Assembly (NCBI RefSeq): GCF_002994745.2
Contig: NC_037092.1
Span: 69,353,823 to 69,417,822, forward strand
DNA: 64,000 nucleotides
Direction of reading: 5' to 3'
DNA from: Rosa chinensis
Taxonomy: Eukaryota > Streptophyta > Magnoliopsida > Rosales > Rosaceae
Shown here: positions 46,396 through 59,192 of the stretch, piece after piece
Layout of the letters: each line of letters starts with the position of its first letter
Numbering within the stretch: the stretch's first letter is position 1
Made by a program: the position numbers and the translations under genes
The notes under the pieces: model-generated
The model's database searches: none
Seen by the model: only the letters and a program-made list of their open reading frames with translations
Told to the model about the DNA's origin: nothing

Positions 46396-48230
46396 GTCCT
46401 CGGCCCATGTACTTTATTATTTGAAGGCTATAATCGCTCCCTGGTGTACTGGGGATAGATAATATACTCATATATTGCCTTATAATGGAAAACTGATACA
46501 ATTTAGACCACAAAAGAGAACCTAATACAAACAATATATTTATAGATGCAATATTACTATGAAGAAGTTATCTGAGAAAGTCTACCATGACTTTCAGTTG
46601 CTTCCCAAAGGACTATTAACATTGATATCTTTCACTGTCAATTTCCTAAAGCAATAATGTAATAGAGAGCATACTTTCATTGCAAATTTATAAAGAGAAA
46701 TAAGATAACCACTCCAAAGAAAAACTAGCCTTAACCTAATAAGAATATACTCAACTGCCTCTTTAACCATTAGAACAGTCGGGTTATGTGGATAATAAGT
46801 TCTGCATAAAGATGTAGATACATCTCTATCCCAACACCAAAAAGGAAGAAAATAGTGCTATCTGTGGAAATTTGATGACATTAACCTAACAATGAACATC
46901 AGCCATCCTATCTATTCAGAATTGGAAGGGACACATTTCATAGTATGCTGTATAAAGTAAAAAAAATCAAATTATCAAAGCATGGAAAATGGAAAAGGAA
47001 AAGGAGTGATCTCTTATTTTAATGTCACTAACTATAAGATCTTCATTCATTATTCCCAGAGACGTGAAAATTGGTGCTAATACAATCAGCTTAACAATAT
47101 TCAACACAACTTTGCAGGTTGCAAGTTCGCAATTATCTAATTCCGTCACATGAGGTTGCAACTCATGCCACCCTACTTTCTCCATTATCACGTAATTTCC
47201 ACCCTCAAATACTTTTAGGCCAACTGCCAATAGTTCTACTATAGCTGCTAACGTATAAGTTCTCTCCCTGTAACAGGTAAAAATCACTTTTCATAGAGTC
47301 TGAGCCTTCTATGAGGAAATATAAACAGTAAAGTTTAATTCCATTCAACAACATTTGTAAAGATATACCTATACTAACTTCTATTATTGGAATGTACACA
47401 CCCACAGGCACTAGAGCTTCTGAAGATACAACCATTATCTTCCTTACCAATAAGGGCCACATCAAATAAAGAACATTATAACATTACTTGGGAGAGCATA
47501 CTTTATAGCTTTGAGCTTCCCAAATAATAAAATCACACTAGTGTTTCCGTTTAGACGTAACTAAATTCCCCATGTCCATATCAATAACAACTTGAAAATC
47601 TCAAAGAGCGACACTATCTCATTCAACACCAGGAATAGGAATTAGGAAGTACAAATGGGAAACAGAATTATGTTCCACTAAAGGAGGAGAGGAACAAACA
47701 GGATGTCCCAAGGAACTTCTACTCTTCTATGTGAGGTAATGATACTGGGGATGCAAATTAGGTCACATTTTTTGGTCATAGGTCGCACATTAGTATCTGT
47801 ATCTATACATCCACCTGCAAGTAAAATTCATGGTATTTCCTCGACAATAGAAATGCAGACTTCCGGCGAAGAAATCAAAAGAACGGATTTATGCTTACCA
47901 ATGCGATAGCAGACAAATTTTTATTGACAAACAAGTATTGAATACAATTCTAACAATGACACACCAAAATGGAGAAGTATAGGTCAACTGTTAAACATAA
48001 AAGTATTTGGTTAGAAGCAAAAAAATGAAAACTTGATGCTTTATTCAATCATTTCATAAATCAAGCTAATAATACAACTTATGCCACCAAATATACTAAC
48101 TAATATATGACAAGACATCCCGTCCACGGGAAACTTATAAGATACATGGATAGGCTATTTTTTGAAGAAGACACTTCAAGAAATCAGCTAGAGAGGGGAA
48201 AAAGAGTTTTCCGGCTCCTGTGATCTTACC
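45109..48230. other. Intergenic stretch with a microsatellite; possible exons not assigned
   Basis: A (TA)n run lies at 46356-46393. A minus-strand frame at 46967-47287 reads REGTYTL-like RERTYTLAAIVELLAVGLKV and HELQPHVTELDNCELATCKV and looks somewhat protein-like, but I recognise no family and could not build a spliced gene around it. Part of the right end is probably the 3' UTR of the SEC14-like gene. Confidence 0.4.
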
Positions 48231-48630
48231 TCATGAAGAAGAAAAGGGACTGCTTCCAGGGTCATATAATCCAGCAATAAAAGCTACTAAAATCCAAAAC
48301 ATAAGGATGCTCACTATGGCAGTTCTCAGCAGCTGATCACAGTAATGGTTCGGTTCAACCTCGGTCTCACAAGTTGGACTGGGAGAGCATAAACTCCCAT
48401 CCTCGCGCGCACACACTTTCAGCTCTCTCTTCATAATATCATTTGTGCGAGGCTGCTGCATATCTTTCGTGTTAATTTCTGAACATATTCTGCACATGCA
48501 TTTGCCACCAAGACATGAAGGGAGTGTCTCTAGGCACTCAGAGAGAATCTTCCAGTACATCTTCCCTTCAATTCTCAACTTTTCTCTGGTGTAAGGTTTC
48601 AAAACCTGACGAAGAAACACAGGTACTTGT

Positions 48631-48669
<39 letters not shown>

Positions 48670-51627
48670 AGATTTAAGGAAGTTCCAAATATTCAACTAC
48701 AGCAAAAGTTCTAAATACAGATATAACTATGAAAGCATAACCAGGCCTTCATACAAAGAAAAACAGCACCTTGAACACGTAAATTCAAACACAGATGGGA
48801 ATCAAAGTAAGTATCTTACTTGGATGAAAGTTTGGGCAATAACACGAAGCATTGGAGGAAGCCGTACAACAAACAGACAGCCAAGACGGTTGGGAAAGTG
48901 ATCTTGCAATAGCGAAGAACAGGTTCTCAATACTTGCATGGGAATTTTCAATGGAGTTAGACCTTCACAATCTACTACAACTGTAATTTGAGAATTGTTG
49001 GCATCAAGTAAATGAAAGACTCCATGATCAACTTGAGAAACTGCAATCACATCATTGATAGCTTTTAGAATATATCTTGTAAGAGTGAAGCAATGAGTAA
49101 AATAAATATAAATGAACTTATGACCAGAAGCATATATTCTTTGAGACTGCGAAGGAAGGAAATCACATAAAGGATTCAACTGAACCATATCAATATTAAA
49201 ATAATTGGGTTTTGTTAATTAATTTTAAGATGCTTTGTATTTACAAAAATAAGCTTTACAGTAAGTACTTGAATTTACAGGCACTTCCTTAACATTAATC
49301 GCAAGGCTTACAGGCCCTTACTTAACGTTAACCTCAGTTGATTATGCACATCAGTGATCTTACACTGACCTTGCAGAAAGAGGGGAATAAGAGCGAATCT
49401 GAATAGATTACACTGATAAGAAAGGATGCTATCAGAAATTCAGAACCCAAAAAAAAATTTATTTGAGGGACCAAAGAAACATACTGATTGCTTGAGCAAA
49501 GCAAGGTTTATCGTGAGATGGCAAGCTGATGCAAGCTAGTCCAAGCCGTACTATAAGGCAAGGTCGGTGTTTCACATCAAATCCATGCCAGAAAACCATA
49601 TTTGACCATCTCTCAAGCTCCTGTACTGAAAGAATTCCATACGTCTCTCTCCACCTGATCGTCTTCTTTATTGCAGACAGAAAGCTTGAGAAGTCTCTGT
49701 TAGCAGCTGTGTAGAACCTGCGAAGTTCCTCCTCATCAATTCTGCATAAACATTAGCACGTCATGGTCCGCTGCAACAAGAAGCAGATAAGTTTATATGT
49801 AGGCGTAGAAAACATTAGGTGAACCCTCAGAACAGTACAGCAAGGTAAGCATTTGAGAAAAATAATAGGAAAGAACATGCAGAAAGATTATAATTTTCTT
49901 CAGTAACAACTCATAAATGAAGAAAATGACAATAATACTTCGTTGCATTGAAAGCAACTAATTTTTTATTATTTTTTTTATAAAAACACCTTTAATTTTT
50001 GATAAGTTTAGACAATAGAAAGTGGAGATAGATATAAAACATAATGCGTCTCTGCTTCAAAACAGGTTCTGAAGTAAATTTTAAGTTATGTTATGTTATT
50101 TATTATTATTATTATTTTTGCTCCTGATAGGCAGTGTAAGGCATGCAATATGATAATTCTGGTGGAAATAATTCTTCTACTAGAGAAAGAAAAAAGAATA
50201 ATAAAAATAAATAAACAAAATTAAACACATTGAGAATTCCTTACAAACATAGAAATTGATAACCGTATTTTTTTCCCTTCCATTTTTCATTCTGTAATTT
50301 GTAACTTAGATCAACCTCAACCACATCCCAATCAGGAATCTAGCTCCAAAGACATAAAAGGATATACAGAACAATATTGTAGATTAAGTGTTGGTCATAC
50401 AGAAGTAGAATAAAATTCCAGAGACTTATTATGAGAGGGGAAAAAAAAAGACGATAATTTCAAGAATATATCATAGTTATTTGCACTAGGAAATGAAATG
50501 CTTTATGCAGAATTTGAGTTTTTGGCACATGGGGATGACACCTTTCTGGCAAGCTAAGGCCTTGTCTTTCGAGCTCGTTATGAAGTTGTATCAACCATCT
50601 TTCAGATGCTACATTTTGAGGCACTTCTTCAGAAACACTGCATATTACAGAAAGGCTGTGAACTTATGGTTTTTAAGATAACTCGTAAGAAAAACAAGCC
50701 CATGGAAGAAGACTGATAGATGGAGTAAAATTAGTGACTTCAAACGAGCAATAAGGTAAGCAACTGTCATTGCACTACGGATTTTTAAATAACTATTCAT
50801 ATAGCGTATACAATTGCGATTCCACAAATACAACTCACCAAAGTAAGCAGATGCTATTGAATCAACATGTCGTAAGGTAAAGATGACTTCGTAGTACAAG
50901 TATTCATCTTATAACATTGTCAATAAAAAAGAATGCATCAAGTGCCAAAATTAGAAGCCTCATTTCTCTGATTACCTTGTATCCAAAGCAGACTCTGCAG
51001 AGAATACTTCTGGCTGTACTTCTGGACGCACATCAGAATTGTTGACATCATCTGAAGCTCTAGGACCGAATTCTAATTCATCAGTAAAAGCCGTTGCAAT
51101 GGAGAGGGCTAGTAATGGCTTCGATACCGTCTGGAAGAATGCAACTATATTGGCCATCAAATGTCCCACATAATGATACAGGTAAATACAAAATTGGGAA
51201 ATGGAACAATCTCAATATCATGAACTTATGTCAGTTCTGTAAGACCACATATATATTCAGTTTAGCTGTTGGTAAAGCCGAACAGTCTGTACAAACAAAC
51301 CTGCAAGTTGTCGACCAGAGCCTTGAAGGGAGCGAATCTCCGAAGCCACTTAAACGGTGGATAACACAGAAATTGCAAAGCCTGGAAGCCGCGCCACAGC
51401 CAGGGGCACTTGGCCCTGAAGAGCCTCCGCGCTGCCTCCAATGCAGCCACTTTGAGCAGAAACACTGCTGCCTGGCTGACCACACCATTATTACCAATTC
51501 CAAGTGCTCCCAAGCTTTGCAAAGAGGCCTTAGAGCGCGAAGCAACTAAGTAATTCGGAGACTGCTTTTTCCCAGACATAACAAGCTTGGCCTCTTTAGG
51601 GATCCCATACGAAGACGAGTCTCCCAT
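48231..51627 (-). CDS. SEC14/CRAL-TRIO domain protein with C-terminal membrane anchor
   Basis: A 476-residue protein from six exons: 51301-51627, 50976-51130, 50542-50637, 49485-49741, 48820-49040, 48231-48605; phases agree and total 1,431 bases. It starts MGDSSSYGIPKEAKLVMSGK. Residues about 35-110 are aromatic and basic (VFLLKVAALEAARRLFRAKC). The middle holds the CRAL-TRIO N-region (RRFYTAANRDFSSFLSAIKK TIRWRE) and the lipid-binding fold (FWHGFDVKHRPCLIVRLGLA; HLLDANNSQITVVVDCEGLT; SSLLQDHFPNRLGCLFVVRL). A cysteine cluster follows (GGKCMCRIC), and the C-terminus has one membrane helix (AIVSILMFWILVAFIAGLY). SEC14-like proteins exchange or present phospholipids; a tail-anchored form may act at membrane contacts, which is inference. 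No lesion seen. Confidence 0.88.
48636..48665. repeat. (TA)n microsatellite in SEC14-like intron 5
   Basis: Thirty bases of TA dinucleotide 31 bases downstream of the exon 6 acceptor region, inside the intron between the last two coding exons. Confidence 0.9.
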
Positions 51628-51705
51628 TGAGATTAGTAAACCACAAGATTAATGATCTTGCGAATTCGAGTATAATCAAAACATGATTCGTACAGATAAA
51701 ACCAC

Positions 51706-51796
51706 CTGCAATTAGTAATTGATTCAGATCAGTTCAGTAGCAATTGAATTGTTGAAGCTAATCTCATAGAATTAAGAATCGAGCGACAACTCTCAC
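51706..51796 (-). other. Leader intron of the SEC14-like gene
   Basis: On the minus strand a donor ttcag|gtgaga (at 51796) and an acceptor ttactaattgcag|gtgg (at 51706) define a 91-base intron about 80 bases upstream of the start codon. Sites are good; use in transcripts is inferred. Confidence 0.55.
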
Positions 51797-52245
51797 CTGA
51801 AACCCGGAGTGATCGGCAGAGTGGAATGATCTGTTCGGAGATTCCAATCTCGGAGAGAAGGAAGTGAAGCTAGGGTTTGAAGTCAGTGGAGCTCTGCAAA
51901 TTTGTAGGAGGGTTTGGAATTGATATTAACGGTGATAATTTGGCGTGGGTATAAAAGAATGGGAGTGGCATCACATCGGTGACAGACGGAAGACGAAAGG
52001 CGAATCAATGAGGGAGGGGGCAGGTAGAGTCAGTCCCACACGTGAGCTGAAAGACACGTGTGCGGTGGGTTTAAAACTGTGGGGGAGATTTGGCGGTCAA
52101 AATTGGTGATCCGCGGACTTCACGGCCCTTCTTTCTCTCGGGGAACGAAATTATTATAGTGTAAATATAAGTGTGACTGTAATTGTAGCGACCGTGCTAA
52201 ATGCCTGCAGTGACAGTGCTAAATGCCTGCAGTGACAGTAGTGAC

Positions 52246-52303
52246 TGTTTGAACCCAAAATGAGCATTTTGGCCTGACAAGGAGTGTCTTGTAGAAAACC
52301 TAT
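52246..52303 (+). repeat. 5' LTR remnant
   Basis: Fifty-eight bases match the start of the LTR at 59193 with three differences, then similarity stops after tttgctaa. The following sequence (cagtaaatcttgattaagt) is itself duplicated at 52316 and 52398, so deletion and rearrangement removed most of this LTR. Confidence 0.85.
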
Positions 52304-53086
52304 TTGCTAAATGACAGTAAATCTTGATTAAGTCGCTCTAAATCACGGAAAAGTATCTCCACCATTGGATGGACAATCGAAGAGTCAAACTAAGTGTCAG
52401 TAAATCTTGATTAAGTTGCCATAAATCTCAGAAAAGAAAGGATTATTGACGCGTGGGGGACCCGAACGGCTTTCGAGGAGGTAACTGTTCTATTTTCAAT
52501 ATTATCTTCTCACAACCGTTTTCAATAGTAAGTTAATGCGAAGTCCTAGTTAGTGATTTTTCGTATTATACGCGAATAAAACACGTATTTACGTTTTATT
52601 CAAATATACTTTTGTACTTCGTATTTTTGAAAGGGACTCCTTAAATTTCCTGTACTTTTGAAACCGAAAGTATTATACAAGTACTATACATGATTTTTAC
52701 GTTCTTTTCCGTATTTTACACATATTATTGAACAAAAATGAATATAAATTAATATTTCTAATTAAAATATTTAATTATTTAATTAATTAAAAATATTTTG
52801 CCTAAATTTTCAAACAATTATTTGATAAAATGTCCGAATAATACACGTATGTATTTTTCGCGTACTATACACGTCCCCTTTTTTATTAACTATGTGCGAA
52901 GTTAAGACTCATTAAGAAGATAAAACCAAGAGTTTTGGGTTGGGGCAGCAAGTGAATCCAAAAGATAAATATTAGTTAAGAAATAAAGATGTCGTTGGTA
53001 CTACGAGAAGAATACATATGTGTGTGTGTGTGTATTTTGGACTACAATTGGGCCTAAGGAAATCACTACTATAAGTCATAAGAGGC
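52304..53086. other. AT-rich stretch, no gene seen
   Basis: Contains a short direct repeat (gtaaatcttgattaag at about 52318 and 52400) and a GT microsatellite at about 53021-53033. Nothing coding was recognised. Confidence 0.5.
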
Positions 53087-56000
53087 CTAAAGTGGCTGGC
53101 TCGCAAAATCAAGCTTCACACAAAGCACCTCAACTTGGAGGTTTGCAGTAAGGGCCCCGTTTTCAATCAATAAGGCCCGTTCTTCAGCTTGGGCCAAGCG
53201 GCGAGTCAATTCTTCGGAGGCAACCAAGGAAGCGTCTAGTTGGGCTTCGTCCGCGCTGAGCTCGTTGTTCACATGGGCCAAACAAGCTTGGAGATGTCGG
53301 ACCTGGGCTTCTAAGTCTAACTTCTGGAGCCTAATCTCCCCCATGTGAGTGGCCCGATCATTCAAGGTGCCGCGAAGAGTCTCAATCTGACTAGCGAGGT
53401 TATTTCGTACCACGCAGGCCTCACGAGCTCGAGCCTTTGAGGCAGATTGGCTAGTGCAGGCCACATCAAGGTCTTTCAACAACTTCTCTATAGTGTCGAG
53501 CTGAGTTGGATTGACCGCACGCTCTCGGCGAAGGAACATAATGGCTTCCCAGATCCTGGGGAGTTCTTCAGGCCCCAGCTGCTGCTGTCCCAAAAGGTTT
53601 CGAAGCTCTGGCCTCACTAGTTCAGCGGCGGTAGGAGGAGTTTCCTCAAGGATTCGAGCTAGCTTTTCAAGCCTAGTGGGAGGAGGAGGCGGAGGATTCA
53701 CAGCACGGTCATAAGTCACCAATGCTAGAGGGTCAATTGGTTCCTCAATTCTTCCATCTTCAGCATAATTTCCCTCAACGACCCCCTAAGCTTGGTTCGA
53801 CATCTCAGCCGATAGAGACTCTGGAAATTCAATGTGAGGTTCATCAGTAGAGTGTTGGAGACGATCAGCTCCGAGAGCAGAACCTTCAGCCTCAATGCTC
53901 GCCTCGTCTACTTCTGAAATCAAGAGACCACCACCACTGCTCGCCTCATTCCCCAAACCTGGGATGTACATCCCGCCGGCCAGATCTTCAGCGTCAAGGA
54001 CCACCTCCTCGGTACGAATAGAATCTTGGTCAGGTTCAGAAATGTCAGAGAGCGGGTTTGGATCTAAAAGGAAATGGAAAGCATTGGCCAACAGTGGCTT
54101 ACCTATCGGGTCGATATCTGGTACATGGTCAGCCAGAGGAAGAGACCTCACTTCATTCACCTCTTGGACCTCTAGTGTCGCGAGAATCTCTATCATCATT
54201 AGTTCCTCATAAGCGGCAGAAGCCTCAGAGTGGCTTTCCACGCTTTCATGCTCCGGGGAGTCGTCATCAGAAATCGTTATTAGAATGGTAGGACCTTGCG
54301 GATGCTCTGTAGATGTGGGAGAGGGAAGAGGCACCACGGGGCTAGTTGGTGCTTGAACTAGCGAGATAGTTGGCTCTTCTACAGCGGCTAAGGATCCAGC
54401 CCCACTCAGGTGAGAGGGATCAGTGGTCCTCTAACGGACCTGTCAAAAGATACATAGTGAAGATCCTGCCCAGATTCTAAAATTTAAATAGGATAAGACG
54501 GGGCTGGAGTTTACCAATCTCATTCCCAGAGGTTCGTCATCTTCAAAACTCTCTTCGACGAATTGAGATCGATCGCGTTTGCAAGCGAAGACAGCAGTGG
54601 CCTGTACAAGAAAAGAATCACAACTCAAAAAGGGGGGAAGCACCAAATATACAAGTTTGGGATCCTTCTTAACCAAATTACCTCAGTGGGATCTTCATCA
54701 TGAGAAGACTCTCCCTCAGGAGTCTCCTCTACTATTGCCTTTTGTTTCCCAGCCTGAATACAGGTTGTCCTGCTCTGGGTAGTTCGCTGAAAAACACACT
54801 CAGGAATAAGAGCGGGAAAATCAAGACAAGGAAAATGAATGGTGAAGAAAGACGAAAACTTACTGTTGCCCCAGGCTCGTGGATTTGTATCCCTGGATGT
54901 GATGAGCGAGAAGGTAGAACAGGTCGCGAGAGTTGTGCTGTAGGGTTGGAAAAGCACTTAAGAATCTCGCGGTCCTTTGGACTAGGACTACTCATGCCAC
55001 AAAAGATCAGGGCGAAGAGTTCGTCATGTGGCAGGTCCCAACAATTCACAGACACTTCTTTCTACCAGTCAGCATAATCATCGTCGACATCGTTGAGGGG
55101 GTACATCGCTTTGACCCAATGGGGAATCACTATCAAAGTAAACTGACTCTGAAAGGAGGTAGACCCAGGCGGGGCTAGTCTCCGCCGAGAGGTATAGTAA
55201 TTGGCAGAATCAACCAGAGGCTAGGGTACCAATTGGGCCAACCCAAATTGGCGAGTAAAGTGGTTAGGAGCATAAAGCTCATAGCTCACGTGGTCGGTGG
55301 CAAGACGAATATCCAAGCAGGAGATGGCGCGATGAAAGGCTAGGAGGGCTTTTTCTCTATGATCCAGTCCACTGGGCAGAAAGCCATCATCAAGGGGAGG
55401 AGGGAATCGCCTAGAAAGGACTATTTTTGGATCTGGCATCTCTTCTAGCAAGTACAAGTAAATTAAACACTCGGAGTAGGGTGGAGCTCAGAACCTTACG
55501 TTGCGGCAAAGCCAATTCCCCAAAAGGGAATCGACTGGAGGATCCTTTGGAATATCACCGCGACGAAAGCGAGGGAAATAAATTTGCAGCCAAAAGGCGA
55601 GGATCCAGAAAGGGCCACTAATGTCTGTATCGAAAGGGCGCATTATGGCTTTATAAAGGGAGCGATATAACGCACCCAATACGGGTTGCCCAAGGCCAAC
55701 GCAAATACCATTGTAGAGACCAGTGGCCAAAGAATTCCAGGTCCCAGTAGGTTTGTTGGAAGAAGTGCAAAAGATAAATTTGCAAAGCCAGAATTCCAAG
55801 AATGTGATACCTCCTATGTGGTCGTGCTGGGTGCAGTAATAGTCACGCCAGAATGGGTAGGATTTGTTGTGATGCCCCCGACCAGCCATATCCATTCCAA
55901 GATTCTAAAAAACGCTAGGCGCTAGTCGGGCGGTGACCCGGGGACTAGCGCCTAGAGGCCTAGGCGGGGACTAGGCGGTTTTTATTTTTAAAAATTTTAA

Positions 56001-56860
56001 ATTATTTTTATGACCTATAATAATATAAATAAAAATATTTAAAGTCTAAAAATTAATTATAAATATAAAAATAGTCAAAATATAGAATAAATTAGGGTTT
56101 AGGGCCGCCTAGTCCCTGTTTAGTCCCCGCCTAGTCCCGCCTAGCACCGCCTAGCCCGCCTAATAGCCCAGCGCCTAAGGGCAACGCCTAGGCCAAAATC
56201 CGATCGGTTTCTTACTGCCTAGCGCCTAGGCGGCCGCCTAGACCGATTTTTAGAACATTGATCTATTCTCAAAGGAAATTGAATGCCATCAAACTGACCA
56301 TGCACATAGGGGTCAAAGTCAATGGGCAACCCCGTGATGCTAAGAACATCTAGCAGAGTTATGCTCATCTGCCCAAACCGGAAATCAAATGTATTGCTGG
56401 AGGTGTTCCAGAAGCAAAGAACGGCGGTTAGCGGAGCAGGGCTGGTATTATGGGAAAGACAAAAGCATAGATCAATGGTTTGGGTGATACTCACCGCATC
56501 CTAACTGGCCAAATCTCTCACTCGGACCTTCTGATATCAAACATTTTCCTCGGAAGCGATGCTAGGCCAGAAAACCACTCTCCTCCTTGGTCCCCAACTG
56601 CTAAAATCATCGGGCACCTGCTGAAGAGCCGCTATGGGACTGCGGATGGGAAGCCCATAATAGGCCGAAACATCATCTGGCAAACGATCACAAGGTGTGG
56701 GACCTAGGCTCACTTGATTATCACCTCCACCAAAGCCCATCAGTCGACTTCTCTCCTCTCCGGTCTGACTTCTACATCGAACACCCATGTTAGTCCGCCA
56801 GGTGAATGCGGCTTTCTCAGTGATTTCATCTGCCTGATCGATAACGAATGGTTTCTTGGG
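53087..56860 (-). pseudogene. Antisense plant mobile domain (PMD) gene of the Ty3 element
   Basis: Minus-strand blocks in order: about 56860-56537 (MTPKKPFVIDQADEITEKAA; DDVSAYYGLPIRSPIAALQQ), 56494-56265 (NTFDFRFGQMSITLLDVLSI TGLPIDFDPYVHGQFD), an interruption by the insertion at 55902-56258, 55895-55490 (FLEFWLCKFIFCTSSNKPTG; LGQPVLGALYRSLYKAIMRP), 55457-55225 (ALLAFHRAISCLDIRLATDH), 54337-53786 (acidic, ITISDDDSPEHESVESHSEA) and 53722-53087 (a coiled coil starting near RLEKLARILEETPPTAAELV). The first three match the plant mobile domain (PF10536) found on Ty3 elements and in domesticated MAIL proteins. The nested insertion and frame changes disable it. The element's own sense direction is plus, so this gene is antisense to it. 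Confidence 0.7.
55902..56258. mobile_element. GC-ended MITE inside the PMD sequence
   Basis: Starts attctaaaaaacgctaggcg and ends with the complement of atgttctaaaaatcggtcta. GC-rich ends are built from gcctaggcg units and the middle is AT-rich. It interrupts the PMD reading frame between QFPLRID and WIWLVGGITT. No clear target duplication was found, so the superfamily is uncertain (hAT-like is possible). Confidence 0.7.
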
Positions 56861-57099
56861 TGTCATTTCTGGGTTTCTTCGGAAATGGAAGACGAAGTTT
56901 GGAGGAAAGAGAGAGACTTGAAATAGTTTGCTTCTGGGTTTCTCCTGAAAAGCAAGATAGAAGAAAAGCATCCAAGAGAATCTGGCCAAGAGAGATGCGG
57001 TCTTGCTACTGGATGCTACCACGGTCATGATAGTGATCAAAAGTATGCTCAAAATGGTCAACTCAATTATCATGCATGTGGCTTTCATGGCTCTGGATG

Positions 57100-59176
57100 T
57101 TGTCATGCATATCATTAATTAAGCCGTGGCCAACTTAATTATCAATAAGTTTTGGCCTTGGAAAGCCAATCTATGGCTTTATTGGTAAATTCAACTTCAA
57201 ATTCTTCACCAGTGTTTTGGGGCCATGCGGTGGCTTTGATATATGTGGAGAAAACATCTACAACCCACGCTGCATGAACGGCCAGAATAAATATTCTAGT
57301 GGCCAATTTGTCATTCGCGACTGTAAATTTGAGTATCATCAATACAAGTTAACTCTTGTTTACAGTTATCTAGTTCCAAATTTCTTGCCAAAAAAAATTT
57401 GTCTATGATGGTACTAAACAATCCATAGAGGCGTCTCAATATGATGCCTGGAAAGAGTATAGAGGTAAACAAATATTTGATATGCCTATCTTTAAAGAAG
57501 AGATCAATTCACCACTCTTTGGTGACTCTAAATATGATCTCGATGGGAGCCAATCTATGATGAATATGATGATCATTATTATTTGGTTATCGGTTCCAAA
57601 AATCATATGAAGGAGTTCAAGTTCTTTGAAGCTCTTGATATGGAGAATTCAGACTAGCAAGTGGTTGAATGCAAAAGCCAATTCGTGGCTAATTCTACAA
57701 AGACCATGTTCTATGACATGGTAGTCGGCGACAAAGCCAATCTATGTTCATCCTCATCTCCAAAGTTGCAATTGAAGATCACACTTCGCCAACCAACAAG
57801 GATACTTGGGGGGCAAGGTTACTCCTCCTATGAGCCAAATTTCTTCCAAGTCTTTGACGCAAAGTATCCGTGTTCTTTTCCTGCAAGCTCTCACAAGAGG
57901 GGTTTTCATGCTATAAATTTTGATACATCAGAGCTTGGAGTGAAGCATAGATGGCCTCCCCCGTGATCTTGTAGAGGTTTTTCATAATTAGATTGTTCAA
58001 AAGTACCAGAGCAAACCGTCATCTACTGAGAGGAAGCTGAACATCAAGATGAGAAGAAAATAGCTGAAGTGTCAACCTCGAGAAAATCTCTCCTTACTTG
58101 GATCTGCTTCAAGGAAATTTCTCCTTATTCGGATATGCTTCGAGGAGATTTCTCCTCAAAGAAATATTGGAGAAATATTTTAAAGGTCTTGGGTCCTCAT
58201 TAAACCTAGCTCAAGGAGAAATTCTAGCGAAGATCAAGAAGAAAGCCAGCAAAGTCTTCGCGAGGAATATTTGTTTGCGAGCAACAAAGAGATAACATTC
58301 TCACCAAGCTCAAGGAGAAAGCCAGCGAAGCCTTCGCGAGGAACATTTCATAAGAACATTTTCATCAAGCTCAAAGGGATTTCTCCTCACTCGGATCTTC
58401 CTTGAGAAAATTTCTCCTCACTCGGATTTCCCTTAATCCAATAGTCAGAAAATGTTTGAGAAGAAAATTTGTTCGCAAGGAACACTTCTCCACTATACCT
58501 TGATTTGTGGCGCAGGTATTTTTAGAGATTAATTTATTAGCTGGGCCAGTGAATGGCTCTAGTTGATAATTAATTAATTATTATTCCATCTTGAGAATTG
58601 CATCTGAGGCGACGGTGAAGAGGCCTTGATCAAACTTGATCTAGCCAGCGAAGCGGCTCCAACACCTACATTTGAGAAAATCAACAAAGAGCCAGCAAAC
58701 AAGGCAGATACTTGGTCTATACACATGGCGAAGCTACCACCAAGGAAGAGAAGGATCCTCATTCATGATCAAAAGCAGTCTCCTTCGCATGGGGGACACG
58801 CTTAAGTTTTGATCTCCTACAACTTGCCCAAGTTTCGCCAATTCATTGCATACCAGACATCAGATACATGGGGGGCAATAAAGTTGACAAAGAAAGCGTC
58901 AGTTCATGACAAAGGTGCAGAGCTAAACAAGTTTGATGATTTTTGAGGAAATGCACCACCTTCCAAGTTCTTTTTCTACATGCCATTCTTTAAATCTATC
59001 TCACTATTCGCCAAGGCAATTCAGATTGTGGCATTCACGCCTTATGGCCTATTTAGAGGCCTATATGGAATTAGTCAAGTAATTTCAGTCAAAATACAAG
59101 TGGCTTTGGAGCAACGACATTATAAGAGCAGTGCTGATTGAAGACCTCTTCAGTCAAGATGAAGACCTTTGACTTC
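57100..59176. other. Noncoding 3' region of the Ty3 element
   Basis: No convincing frame. Between 58080 and 58450 imperfect repeats of gagaaatttctcctcactcgg and gccagcgaagccttcgcgagg recur several times in both halves, a disordered array comparable in position to the 36-bp array of the other Ty3 element. Confidence 0.6.
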
Positions 59177-59192
59177 GAGGTCTGGGGGGTAA

